Origin: Trissonchulus latispiculum
Taxonomy: Eukaryota > Nematoda > Enoplea > Enoplida > Ironidae
Assembly (NCBI GenBank): GCA_030248195.1
Contig: JASAND010015513.1
Location: 29,458 to 93,457 of the forward strand
Reading direction: 5' to 3'
Length of the DNA: 64,000 nt
The position numbers and the translations under genes are program-made. Position 1 is the stretch's first letter; each line of letters starts with the position of its first letter. Positions 12,071-22,861 of the stretch are shown in pieces. The notes under the pieces are model-generated. The model was given only the letters and a program-made list of their open reading frames with translations, searched no databases and was not told the DNA's origin.

Positions 12071-12958
12071 GTGGTTTGCGCGGGGACACCGGTTCCACTG
12101 TCGCAACAGTCGACTGTTCAGGTTGCGGCGATTCAGGCGGGTCCTCCGGTTTCGTATGCGGGTTTTACACAGGGTCCCACGCAGGCCCCGACTGTTGCAA
12201 CTGTGCAAATTTCGGAACCTATTTCGGTCCAGCAAAATTCGACTCCGGTTCAGGCTCAGGTCTCAACACAAAATATACCATCTCAAGATCAGGTCATGCA
12301 AATTGTGTCTCCTTTTCACGTTGGTATGATTGAAGCTTTTGCTGAGCCATCAGGTCCTCATGTTTTTGGAATAGACTCTTTATCGGAGTCTTCTATGGTG
12401 GAGGACAGGTTTATTCATTTGTTCAATGCGGCCACGCAAAATCTTGAAAAATTGTCATCTATTCATACCACTACGAACACCTTTATGGATTCATATTTTC
12501 GGGAAATTCAGAAACAGTTGCAACAGATGTCTCAAATTTTGTATAGGCTATATCTGGGAAAGTTAGATCCTAAAATTGCTGAAGCGTCTGCCCTCCCCCC
12601 CGAAACGTGGTGTTCGGGGGCATCTCCAATCTTAGCGGGCTTTTTCCCTTTTGAACCGGCACAGGTGGCTACTCAAACGGTAGGCACTGAGACGGAGGTT
12701 CTCCCCGAGGAGGGGAGGCCCCCGGCTCTCAAGGGTCCGGGCAAATCTTTTCATTCAGTAACTCTGGCTCCCAAAAGTCCTACTGATTGGGACTCAGAGG
12801 TGATTTTAGCCGCTGGAGACAATACTCCGGCCATAAAGGTTGAGATGGTCGGCCAGAGTTTTCTGGCAATTATTGACTCGGGGGCCTCTATATCCATTAT
12901 TGGTCCACGAGTACTGGAAAGATTTGCCCGGGCTGGTGTCACGGTCCGACTGCAGTAA
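12071..12958 (+). pseudogene. Gag-Pol linker and retroelement aspartic protease
   Basis: This is an open frame of 295 codons. Residues 1-90 are Gln/Thr/Pro-rich. A coiled-coil-like segment follows (FNAATQNLEKLSSIHTTTN to RLYLGKLD). The C-terminal part is a pepsin-like retroelement protease start: VKVEMVGQSFLAIIDSGASI, with the catalytic D-S-G at about 12875. The frame stops soon after, at VTVRLQ, before the flap and the second conserved segment. Those appear shifted into the next 250 bases (for example EILIGTDMMKHYNWDL-like coding around 13105-13150, where a stop interrupts). The protease is therefore not intact. Confidence 0.7.
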
Positions 12959-14208
12959 CTTGATCCAATTTCTGCGATAACTTCAGCAAATGCTCCACTA
13001 AAATTGACTTCAAAATTATGCGCTAAATTTGTGGTGGGAATGGGTCAGGGGCCACGGCATGTTTTGAATGGTCTTTTTATGTCGCCCCGGACTTTTACAG
13101 AGAAATTTTGATTGGCACGGACATGATGAAACATTATAACTGGGATTTGTTTTTTCTCGAAAATCACTTTATTTTCCAGATCCGACAGGTGCAGGGGTTT
13201 TTAAGCCTTTATTGTCACCTGAGGAAATCCGTGCGGAATGGTTTTCGAATCCAAAAGCACAGTTGGCGGCAGTTATAGCCATAGATACCGTCGTGCCCCC
13301 GACCTTGGAGGTATGGGCGCCTGCTCTTATCTCCTCCCAAAATTTTGCAAATTTGTATTTTTTCGAGCCTCTTGAATCTTTTGTTCAAGAAAGTAGAGTT
13401 TTACCATATGCGGGGGTAGTGGAGCGCCTATGGGCAATAAATTTCAAATTTTGGTGGCAAATTCTACCTCGACAGCGGTGCGTCTTCCGAAGGCCACAGT
13501 TGTCGGCTCAGTCGAACCTGCGGCTGATTACTGCGCCCAGGATACCCAATTCTCGGTTCCGCTGGTGGTGTCTCAAGCCCGAGCAAACTTGTATCCGTTG
13601 GGTCATGAAATGCTGTTTGCCGTGGATGTACGTATGGGGGAGCCCCCACCACGGGTGGAACTACCTTTTGATATGTACGTACGTGAAAATACGCTTGAAA
13701 ATGACATTGTTTTTCATTGTGAAGAGCCAGAAGATGTAGTTCATGATTCAGAATGAAGTGTTTTCACAAAAGAGTGAGATTGACGAAAGTGCGATTTTTT
13801 CTTCGGATCTCCAGCCTCCCCTAAAAGAGGGGGTAGGCGAGGAGGACGATGTAGAACTGGAGGAGCAGCCTCTGGAGGTGGTCTCGGGAAAAGCCGCCCT
13901 GATTAAGGGTTTTTCGTCTCCCCCTGATCGTGAAGAATGTTTAAAGGAGGAGGTGGGTCCGTCTAAAGAGGGGGTAAAACCCCCTGACCCTGAGATACCC
14001 CAGCCTTTAAAATCGTGTTTGTTCGAGGGGGGCGACCTTGCGCCTCTCCCTTCGGGTTTTTCTACTCGCCTACCGTTGGTCCCAGTGGCCTTTGCCGAAG
14101 AAGCGGGTTTTTGGGTCCAGGACATGCAGGAAGGTCAGTCCGCTCTCCTTCCAGCTAGGGTTCGGTCAGAGCCCCTGCCGGAAGTCCTTCACGGGAGACT
14201 GTCCCAAG
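12959..14208 (+). pseudogene. Pol linker region before the SINE insertion
   Basis: Coding-like blocks continue in changing frames: 13212-13430 (MSPEEIRAEWFSNPKAQLAA), 13430-13756 (FQILVANSTSTAVRLPKATV and ANLYPLGHEMLFAVDV) and 13743-14208 (Glu/Pro-rich, EEDDVELEEQPLEVVSG). The middle block resembles the protease-to-RT spacer of gypsy elements; the last is an acidic low-complexity spacer. The reading at 14199-14208 (CTGTCCCAAG) resumes across the SINE at 14586, which shows that the linker was continuous before the insertion. Confidence 0.5.
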
Positions 14209-14585
14209 TGCCGCGATGGCCGAGTGGTAAGGTGTTCGACTAAAGATCTTACGGTCCAGGTTCGAACCCCCGCTGCCACAAGACTTTCGCAAATCCCCTT
14301 GAGCAAGGGACTAAGCACATATCGATTCGCCGTGGGCTCCAGCCAACCCAGCTGTCTATCCTTAACTGGTCGGTAAATGGGTACCACTGCGGTGGGAAGG
14401 TAACAGGAGTCTGTGTTCTGGCGTGATGCCTGATGAAGGGCTGACCCCCCCTTCCACAGATGTAGTCAACATTAGAGTTGTCGCTCCTGGCTTCGGGCTG
14501 TGAATCCGGAGATAAGCACCGGCACCCTATAACCTTCTGTAGGGTGGAGTTCTCTCCAGGGGTCACTTTACCTTTACCTTTTTAC
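14209..14585 (+). mobile_element. tRNA-derived SINE inserted in the gypsy element
   Basis: The element is flanked by a perfect 10-bp target-site duplication CTGTCCCAAG (14199-14208 and 14586-14595). The head is tRNA-like: A box TGGCCGAGTGG (14217-14227) and B box GGTTCGAACCC (14259-14269), closest in feel to a serine/leucine-type tRNA. The body has the blocks GGGTACCACTGCGGTGGGAA (about 14380) and GAGATAAGCACCG (about 14510), which I recall from widely shared animal SINE bodies. The tail is TTTACCTTTACCTTTTTACC. Pol III promoter, body, short tail and TSD make this a clear SINE. It inserted after the gypsy element did. Confidence 0.88.
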
Positions 14586-15054
14586 CTGTCCCAAGGGGGA
14601 TTGGATCAGGATTCCAGTCCGTCGGCGGGTTGTCTCCCTGAAGGGCTGGTCTTCGTTGAGTCGGAAGTGGATTCAGGCTTTCCGGTAAGCCCCCAAGGAG
14701 AGACGACTGAATCGTCTGAGCAGCCGGTAGGAGCTGCCACTACTGTACCTCAAGTTCGTTCGTGGGTAAGAAAATCCTTAGTTAGGAAAATTCACCCTTG
14801 GGAGGAAGGTTATGAATGGCTGTTTGGAAAAATTTTTCTGAAAATCGCGTTCCTGAAATTGGTGAAATTGTACGTACTGATTTGGACGACCAGTTGTTAG
14901 AGCCGCTATCAGTGTTGGACATGGGTTCGACTCCCGTTTTGTCGGCTCTCCAGAAACGTGCTCTCTTGAATCAGAAAATTAAATTCAAAGATTGCTGTTT
15001 GCTGCGTAGGAATCAGAGGCGGTTGCGTCTCATGATTCTAAATTTTTCGGAAAT
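14586..15054 (+). pseudogene. Pol linker resumed after the SINE
   Basis: Coding resumes at the second copy of the target duplication and runs as an acidic Ser/Glu/Pro stretch (SEVDSGFPVSPQGETTESSE) into TTVPQVRSWVRKSLVRKIHP. It then shifts to a frame (14816-15088) with MAVWKNFSENRVPEIGEIVR and LLNQKIKFKDC. It leads directly into RT with one further frame change at about 15055. Confidence 0.5.
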
Positions 15055-16599
15055 TTGGGATGCAGCGGGGGTGGAAAAACGGACATAGACTATCATTATA
15101 TTGAGATTGAGCCGGGAAAACGCCCCATAAAAGCGCGGGCATATAAAGTCAACCCGGCTCAAAAGCAAATTATTGATGAAAAATTAAATGCTTGGTTGGA
15201 ACAAGGGCTTATACAACCCTCCCGAAGTCCGTGGGCCTCCCCTATCATTTTTGTAGCAAAAAAGGACGGGGATTGGCGCCTGTGCGTCGATTATAGAAAG
15301 CTGAATTCGGTTACGAAAAGGGATTGCTATCCAATTCCCTATATTCACGGTCTTTTTGAGTCTATTTTGGGACATTGCATTTTTTCGAAATTGGATTTGG
15401 CTTCGGGTTTCCATCAAATTCCGATTTACCCACCTGACCGGGAAAAAACTGCTTTTATTACGCATGCGGGGTTATTTGAGTTCAAAGTTATGCCCTTCGG
15501 GTTGTGCAATGCCCCTAGCACGTTCCAACGCATTATTGATCGAATTATGGAAGGATTTATTGTTTATATTGATGATGTTCTGGTAACCAGCGCTACGCAG
15601 CTAGACCATTTGACTAGATTGTTGGAAGTTTTTCTCCGATGTTCGAGAGAGCACGTCATTTTGAAACTTTCAAAATGCGAATTTGGAAAATCTTCAATGC
15701 CATTTTTGGGCCATGTTTTGTCAAAAACGGGAATTTCTACCGATCCTGAAAGAATTCGGGTTATTCAACAGTTCCCGGTGCCGCAAAATGTTAAGGACGT
15801 GCAAAGTTTTCTGGGACTGGCTGGGTATTATCGTCGCTTTGTACCAAACTTTTCGAAAATTGCTCATGCTCTTTACCGCCTTTTGCGGAAGGATGCCGAT
15901 TTTGTGTGGGACGGGGCGTGTCAAATAGCTTTTGAAACTTTGAAGCAAAAATTAGTGACGGCACCTGTTCTTGTCTACCCTGATTTTGCCAAAAAGTTCA
16001 CTTCAGCCACGAATGCCAGTTATCAGGGCATTGCCGCTGTTCTGCAGCAGCAGGATGAGGCTGAAAAATTTCACCCGGTCGCTTACGCAGCCAGGGCTTT
16101 GCAGGCACCGGAAAAGAACTATCATGTCACAGAGTTGGAAGCTCTTGCCATTTATTTCGGAATCTCATATTTTCAGCATTATCTCATTTTGAATGAATTC
16201 GATGTTATCACTGGCCATAAGGCTCTGGAGTACATGTTGGAGGACCAGGCTATCCCACGTACGGCTCAGGGGCGAATTGCCCGCTGGCGGCTTTTTCTAG
16301 CATCTTTTCGTTTTCGAGTCATCCAGCGTCCGGGAATAACAGACGGGGCCCCTGATGCATTGTCTCGAAATCCTCCATTGTGGGCAGGTTCTTTTGCTGA
16401 CCATCCTCGAATTCCAGATTTTGTGGGCTCACTAGTTGTTTTGGCTATTGAAGAACTTGATGAATCTGAGGAGTCGGAGGGGGAGGCTCCGGAAGGCGTG
16501 ATGGAAGGGGAGGGCAACCCTCCTCCACCCCAGCCCCGAAATGCCCCCAAGACATTTGGAAAGAAGCTCCGGCTGCGGATGAATTTGCTTCAGCTATGA
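15055..16599 (+). pseudogene. Reverse transcriptase and RNase H of the gypsy element
   Basis: This is the longest open frame of the window (514 codons) and has the standard Ty3/gypsy order. RT: WLEQGLIQPSRSPWASPIIF, KKDGDWRLCVDYRKLNSVT, FSKLDLASGFHQI, FKVMPFGLCNAPSTFQR and the catalytic YIDDVLV (YIDD at 15565-15576). RNase H follows: KKFTSATNASYQGIAAVLQQ, then TELEALAIYF and ITGHKAL, then a chain up to ITDGAPDALSRNP. Two RNase H positions normally occupied by aspartate look changed: TDAS is TNAS (about 16011) and TDH is TGH (about 16210). The stretch between FQRIIDRIM and YIDD is also shorter than usual. The frame is open, but the enzyme would probably not work. It runs on into an acidic, Pro-rich spacer before integrase. 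Confidence 0.92.
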
Positions 16600-17844
16600 T
16601 GAAATTTTTGGTAGACAAGACGGTGCCGCAGGATCAGAAATTGTTCAATTATATACGTAAACATTCGGGTAATTATGAAGTTGAAAATGGGCTTTTGTAC
16701 AGGTTTTTGCTTTCGCATAAGGGAGAAAAGAGGAAAAATTCACCTCGCTTAGTTTTTGTTCCTCAAGGGTGTCATCATTATGTTTTGAAGGAGTGTCACG
16801 ACGAACTTTTGGGAGGTTGTCATAATGGGAAAGCGAAAATGTTCGGGGTTGCCGCCAGAAAATACTACGGGGAAACTTTGGCTACTGATTGTGATACGTA
16901 CAGGCGTGTCCGGTATGTGCGGCTTGTAACCCGGGTCCGATGAAGCCTCAGGCTTATCTCAAAAATTTTGCCCCAGTGGAGGCACCATTTGAGAGGCTGT
17001 CCATGGATGTGATGCACGCCCCTACCACCCGGCAGGGCAATTGTAGAGTTTTGGTGATTGTTGACTTTTTCACGAGATGGGGTTGGGCATTTGCCATGAA
17101 AAATGAGCAAACTTCGACGATTGCGAAAATTTATGCCGAAAACATTGTGGCAGTACATGGGCCACCGCGTGAGATTTTGACAGATAGAGGTACCCCGTTC
17201 TGTTCGGCTCTTTTAACTGATTTGTGTCAACTTATGGGTACAAAAAGGTTCGGACGACCGCCTATCATCCCCAATCCAACGGGGCGTGCGAACGGCTTAA
17301 CGGGACTATCAAGCGTATGTTGAGAAAGTCAATGTATGGTTTTCGAAGAGGGTGGGATGAGTTGTTGCCCTGGGTTTTGTTTGCGTATCGGGCAGCCCCT
17401 CACGCCTCCACTGGGGAATCTCCATACTATCTCCTCTTTGGACGCGACCCTCGGTTGTTTTCAGACAATTTTTTGACTACTCCTGCTCCGCGAATTCGAG
17501 ATTTCAATACTGATTATGTTCAAGTCTTGCGAGATTGTTTGAAATACACAAGACAGTTAGTGACGGAGCATATGAGACAAGTTTTACAGAAAAGAAAGGA
17601 CGCGTACGATAGCAAAGTCCGAGTGGTCGAGTACAAGGTCGGGATGCTAGTATGGAAAGACGTCTCTCAAGCGAATATCCCGAAAGGTACAAGCCGCAAG
17701 TACCTGCCTGTATTTGAGGGACCCTTCCGGGTCACAAAAATTATATCTCCTACTAATTGTAAAATCCAATCGACGCTGCGTACTGATCCTCCGGCAGAAA
17801 ATATCCATGTGAACCGGCTGAAACCGTTCTACCAAGACAAATAG
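16596..17844 (+). pseudogene. Integrase of the gypsy element, in three frames
   Basis: The frame 16596-16918 carries the zinc-finger half (KECHDELLGGCHNGKAKMF); its CPVC pair is read only after a shift, in the frame from about 16905. The catalytic core in the frame 16940-17260 has MDVMHAPTTRQGNCRVLVIV (first Asp) and REILTDRGTPF (second Asp). After a shift at the A-run near 17245, the frame 17224-17844 has TTAYHPQSNGACERLNGTIK with the glutamate of the D,D-35-E triad. The C-terminal part ends with YLPVFEGPFRVTKII and HVNRLKPFYQDK, the usual gypsy integrase tail. The stop is at 17842-17844. All catalytic acidic residues are visible, but at least two frameshifts break the protein. Confidence 0.9.
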
Positions 17845-18717
17845 TTCCCCCCTCCCCCCCATCGGTTGTGTCATTCGTATATGTTGTATTTTGTGTCCCT
17901 ACCTATGTATTTATATCAAATTTGTCGTTTCTACACTCTTACTTTTATCATTGATTCTTAGGTCCTTGCTACCTATTTCCCAGACCTTTATGCCTCGAGT
18001 ATTTAAAATTTTGTCGATTTTTGTGTATCATTGGAATAAATCATAACTATAGTTCTTGAATTTTCGGGTTAAATTTTCTTCGTTACTCTCAAATTTTTAG
18101 TGATTCTAAAACTTCAAATTTTCAATGTTTGTAACATTCGTTAAGGTCATTTTTCTCACTTTTCTTTAATTTTCGTGTCCCCTTCACTATTGCCGTATCC
18201 GTATGTTGTGACTTGTTCTTTTCTTGTTTTAGCTGCCTGATCTTTTTTTATTTTAGTATCTTACATCCGTTTGTTTTTAACACTGTATACGTATATAACT
18301 TACGTGTGTGATCTCACTCCTTGTTTCGTGTTTCACTTACTTTTTATGTTTTAGGCGCGTTAATTTCTGTTGTGTCTGACTTTCCGTCTTGTGGTGTGGT
18401 GTAGCTGTGGTGAAATTCTGGTGGTCCTAGATATTGGTTGTTAGGTGCTATCAGGGAATCGGGTACCACCCGTGCTTTTGTCAGGACTTTCAAGACTGTT
18501 CCAACGATTCGGATTGGTTGCGTAAAACTTTGTACTGTAAAAGTTGTGTACTTACGTATTTGTTTCACTGTGTAGCCTTGCTTGTTGGTACGTACGTATA
18601 ACGGAAGGTCCAAGATATAGCATGAGTGACTGAGACCTTGTTGGTGATTTTTGAGAGTATTTGAAATTTTGACGTTCTAGTAGTTTTTCTGAAATTTCTG
18701 GTTGCGTTTCGTGATGA
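17845..18717. other. Spacer between pol and the third ORF
   Basis: This is T-rich sequence with no ORF on either strand worth calling. It begins with a C-run right after the integrase stop. It may hold a splice acceptor or a subgenomic promoter for the downstream ORF (CAG/TAG candidates are plentiful), but nothing specific can be supported. I see no LTR homologous to the region before the PBS. Confidence 0.4.
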
Positions 18718-21478
18718 GTGAACCAAAACGTCGTCGCAAATCTCCGAATCCGCAGAGGTCAGGACATCTTTTGGGGGGGTGTTACCTGGGATCGGGGTCC
18801 CTATACGTCGAGTTCTACGCCAGCCCAGGAGGCTCAGGAGTCTGAGCACGTCGCATCTGGTGCAGAGGGTACGCCCTCGGGGGCATCGGCGTCAAGTTCT
18901 GTGCAGATAATTTCCAGTTCTCGTTCTTCAAAGAAATCCAAAAAGCAGGAAACACAGGCGAAAACTTCGACGTATCCTCCTTATCCACTGCAACAGTTAC
19001 AGCTTCGTTTGGATACGTATCGGGTTTATACGCCCATTTTGCAAGATGAGGCCTCACGGCAAAAGTTACAACAGTATCAGTCTATGCTGGAAAATTTCTG
19101 TCATCCTGACCAGCGGTTTCCTGAAGCTATTGTGATTGTTTCAACTATGAATGATTTGTATGCGTGGATTCCAGAAATTTTTGAAATGGCAGTTTCATCC
19201 GGGTTTTGTGCATTGTCCTTTCAGAAAACGTACAGAAATTTTATGCATCACGAGTCAGATCATTCTGTCTCGGCCCTTTCTATTGCAGTTCCAGAGGATC
19301 TGCAGGCTTTCACGCACGATGGCAATTTTCCAACTTTGCCGCCAAATCATCCCAATTCCCCAATGTTAAAATTTTTGTGTTTTTGATTCATGCTATCTAC
19401 TTGGGAGCACGTCGCATCTAGTGCAGAGGGTACGCCCTCGGGGGCATCGGCGTCAAGTTCTGTGCAGATAATTTCCAGTTCTCGTTCTTCAAAGAAATCC
19501 AAAAAGCAGGAAACACAGACGAAAACTTCGACGTATCCTCCTTATCCACTGCAACAGTTACAGCTTCGTTTGGATACGTATCGGGTTTATACGCCCATTT
19601 TGCAAGATGAGGCCTCACGGCAAAAGTTACAACAGTATCAGTCTATGCTGGAAAATTTCTGTCATCCTGACCAGTGGTTTCCTGAAGCTATTGTGATTGT
19701 TTCAACTATGAATGATTTGTATGCGTGGATTCCAGAAATTTTTGAAATGGCAGTTCCATCCGGGTTTTGTGCATTGTCCTTTCAGAAAACGTACAGAAAT
19801 TTTATGCATCACGAGTCAGATCATTCTGTCTCGGCCCTTTCTATTGCAGTTCCAGAGGATCTGCAGGCTTTCACGCACGCCATTGATGGCAATTTTCCAA
19901 CTTTGCCGCCAAATCATCCCAATTCCCCAATGTTAAAATTTTTGTGTTTTTGATTCATGCTATCTACTTGGACGTCCCGTCTTGGTCACTGATTCGCTAT
20001 GCGTTTCAGCCGTTGTTGTACAATGCACCTTATCCTGTGTTTGCGGTCCAGGGACTTGAGACCACTCGCAAGGTGCTGGCGGGGGTGAGAGTTGATGCTC
20101 GAAACTGCATTGTTGATTTGTCAAAATACGTGAATTTTATGGCTGCTCGTTCCGAAAAGAAAGTTTTTCAAAATCGGGATGAAATGGCTAAAGCTGGCCC
20201 GCACCTCTGGGGCAATGCGAGTGGTCCGTGTGGTCCGCCTGCGTCGGGACGGCCAGAAAGGGGTTTCCGTGGTTTGCGGAAAATGTGTTGCGTTACCCGC
20301 CGAAATTGTTTCGTTCTTTTGAATCGACTCCAAAGGTGTTTTCGCCATTTCCGCAGCGGGACGAAATTAAGTGGGCAGCTGACGGCGCGCGAGATACGAT
20401 AGCGGTGATTCAGGTCACAAATTTGATTGATCCCCTTGAAATTTCAGATTTTCAGTTTTTGTTGAAAACCAGAGCTTATGCACAGTACGGGAATCAGAAG
20501 AGCATAGATAAGCTGTGCGAAAGTTCTTTGAATTATCGAAGTACGCTGAAATTGTGGCGTGGCGAGATCCTCCGACCACACCTCGGGGTAAAAATATTCA
20601 GATCAAATTTATGCTTGTGGCGGACGCGCAAACTCATCGGCCTGACGCGCTTCCCTCTATCGAAATTTTGTCCAAGCAAATTTTTGTTGAGGCTACTCAG
20701 CGGGTGGACCCGCCTCTGCGTGTGGCCACCACCGGTGAACCTCGTTTGCCCCCTGCGCCTCGACAACCGCCCCTGAAGATGGATCATCTTCTGGAGGCGT
20801 TCGCGGAGGGCTAGTCGGGGAGCCAATCGGAGAGTCAGTCGGAGAGTCAGGCGGAACCTCGTGAAACTACATCTCCAGATATGTGGTGGGACGATAGTCA
20901 GGACCCAGTGGAAGTGTTGGAACCGGAAGCGGCTGCTCGTGCAGTTGACGGGGTCGGGGATGTCCCCCAGACTCCTCCAACTTCACAGTCAGATCAGCAG
21001 TCGGAACCTATGGATCACGAAGTGGCTCAGCTGCCGCCGCGTTCTTCTGAACCTGAGCAGGTGGGGTCCGCCGATGCGGTTCCCGGTGAAGCGGTTCAGC
21101 CTCTGCTACAGGATCCTGCGGAGCCGGCTGTTGCTTTTCAGATGGACGTCAGTTCAGCGACTTTTTTGAGTGGGTCGGCGCCTCTAGTGATTTCGGAATC
21201 GGCCGGTTCGGGGGACGTGGCTCTTGGTGAAAGATCGGGAGTGGATCCTGGTTTGGACCCGGGAGCTACCCCCCCCGGTCGCGGCCGGTTTGGCGGAATC
21301 ACCGGCGTCGCACCTTGGGGGCCCCTCGGCCGCGTCAACTCCTGTGGTCCTGACTTTTGGCCATCTAGTTGCAAGGGACTTCATGAGCACTCCTATGGGG
21401 TATTACCCACAACCTGACATACCTCCGCCGACAACAACTCCCCCACCGAACCCTGAGTCTCGGGTGCTGGACTGGTAG
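18718..21478 (+). pseudogene. Third ORF region downstream of integrase, unknown function
   Basis: A start-like ATG at 18715 (MSEPKRRRKS) is followed by a shift into a frame with SSSRSSKKSKKQETQ (basic, Ser/Lys-rich), LQQLQLRLDTYRVYTPILQD, PEAIVIVSTMNDLYAWIPEI and SLIRYAFQPLLYNAPYPVFA. After more shifts come NIQIKFMLVADAQTHRPDAL, a long acidic Pro/Gln/Glu stretch (20881-21417) and a tail PQPDIPPPTTTPPPNP ending SRVLDW before TAG at 21476-21478. There is no signal peptide or membrane span typical of env, and no Gag, protease or integrase motif. GC content and the C/G-run-driven frameshifts match the gypsy gag and pol next door, so I read it as a roughly 900-residue accessory ORF of that element. 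A captured host gene is the alternative. Confidence 0.5.
18844..19971 (+). repeat. Tandem duplication inside the third ORF
   Basis: Unit 1 is 18844-19404 (561 bp) and unit 2 is 19405-19971 (567 bp); they differ by a handful of substitutions and one 6-bp indel (GCCATT near 19879). Both start GAGCACGTCGCATCT and end around ATGCTATCTACTTGG. The near identity points to a recent event, later than the frameshifts they share. Confidence 0.9.
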
Positions 21479-22058
21479 TTTTTGAGATTAGCTTTTGGCC
21501 TGTATCCTCAAGTTACACGAACTACGTTTTTACTGCAGTTACAACCTGGTACACACCTCATGACTAATCAAATTTTACTTAATTTAGTATCAACGAACAG
21601 CTTCCTTGCATTTAGTTACAGTTACGAACATCCACCGCATGAATCAAATGGTTGACGTTGTGAAAAGTACCGTTCAGGGTTTTTTATTCTTTATCATTTT
21701 GTGAGCACCACTAATGTACCGCAACTCAACCCCAATTACGTACTAGTGAGTCCAAACCTGTGCCTAACCATTTTCTATGTTATGTGTAATGAAGTATCTG
21801 CCACAGGCAATTGCGGCAGATTCAAGGTGTTATAAAGCGATTAAGTGAAACAAAAAGTTGTGTATTGTGCTATATTTTGTATACTCGCTGATCTTCTCAA
21901 AGAAGTTTTTCTACTAAATATAGTGACATTGGCACTGGGTCACTAAATTCCAAATTTACTCTCTTAAGGTAGCACGCGGCAGCACGATGGAGCGGATTTT
22001 AAATATAAAAAACGCTTCATTTCAGTAACCTGTAGCTGTATTTAAAGTTTCATCAACC
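21479..22058. other. Non-coding stretch before the innexin relic
   Basis: No gene is supported. Sequence composition returns to the AT-rich background. A plausible 3' splice site (CTTCATTTCAG, ending at 22025) lies 33 bases before the innexin ATG. No LTR-like match to 8200-8577 was seen. Confidence 0.4.
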
Positions 22059-22861
22059 ATGTTGTTTTCACACTCTATGCCGAGTCTACGTTGGTGGTTC
22101 ACTTGGCGCAATAGACATGCTGATTTTGGAGCTATGCTGGTGGATGGATTTACAATACCAGTCCTAGTACTAGTGGCGTCACTCATGTTAGCGGGTCAGA
22201 CTATAGGAGATTTCATGTCCTGTCAGATTCCTTCCCAGGTGACCGTACCGGTGGTAAAATATTTTCTAGATATTTGCTTTTTCAAAGCTAACCTGCCGGA
22301 CTCCTGTATCAAAATTGGGGGGAAAAATTCGATGTCCACATTTATCCTTACATGGGATTTATCGTTATGTTTCTGACCATATTACTGTATTTTCCCGGAG
22401 CCATCTGGAATTACGCTACCAAAAATGGGATGATCTGGACATGAAAGATCCCGAACAGTTAGTAAAACTGGAGTGTAAAAACGTTTATTATAAAGTTTTC
22501 GTTTCCTGCAAACTTTTTTACTGTAGCAATAATCGTTTGCGAGCTAATTTTAGTTGGTGTATCTGTTTATTCTGTATTTGTAAATACGTTTTCCTTAGAC
22601 TATAGTTTATTCCCTGTTGAAGTGAAATGCGGTGTACCAATGTACAGTTTTGAAAGTGTTAATATTCAATACATAATGTGCTTATTACCACTAAACTTTG
22701 TTATTCAAAATTTGTCGTTGTATACTTTGTTTGGTTGTGCATTTTATTATTACTCTTTTTTTACGTTGTACTATTTAATCAGACATTGTATGTTTACAGA
22801 CATTGGACTGATTTTGTACTTACAGACTTCGTTTCGAGCTACGCGTCCTGAAACTATTTAG
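22059..22861 (+). pseudogene. Innexin-family gap-junction protein, decayed
   Basis: Innexins form gap junctions and hemichannels in the plasma membrane of invertebrates. Four membrane spans in the right order can be read. TM1: FTIPVLVLVASLMLAGQTIG, followed by extracellular loop 1 with the start DFMSCQIP and a later DICFF. TM2: IYPYMGFIVMFLTILLYFPG then AIWNYA. TM3: FFTVAIIVCELILVGVSVYS. Loop 2: VKCGVPMYSF and then VNIQYIMCLLPLN, the innexin CxLPxN-type signature. TM4: LYTLFGCAFYYYSFFTLYYL. TM1 is in one frame, TM2 in a second, part of the cytoplasmic loop (DMKDPEQLVKLECKN) in a third, and TM3-TM4 back in the second. That means at least three shifts (near 22290, 22420 and 22480) plus stops. 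The cytoplasmic loop is much shorter than usual. Introns of suitable size do not fit, so this is an intronless relic, perhaps a retrocopy. Sequencing error is a weaker alternative. Confidence 0.7.

Larger units (their letters stand above)
8220..21478 (+). mobile_element. Ty3/gypsy-type retroelement, large, degenerate, with an extra 3' ORF
   Basis: In order on the plus strand: a candidate 5' LTR (about 8200-8577), a primer-binding site, a proline-rich leader region, capsid, zinc knuckle, protease, a linker interrupted by a SINE, RT, RNase H, integrase, then a third long ORF region. The RT-RNase H-integrase order marks Ty3/gypsy. Frames break repeatedly, catalytic residues are lost and a SINE is inserted, so this copy is dead. 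I could not find a 3' copy of the sequence just before the PBS, so the 3' LTR is missing or beyond recognition and both element ends are approximate. The element is more GC-rich, with many C and G runs, than its surroundings. Confidence 0.85.

Noticed and set aside
14209..14280. Functional tRNA gene in the gypsy element
   Set aside because: It is the head of a SINE with a target duplication and simple-repeat tail.
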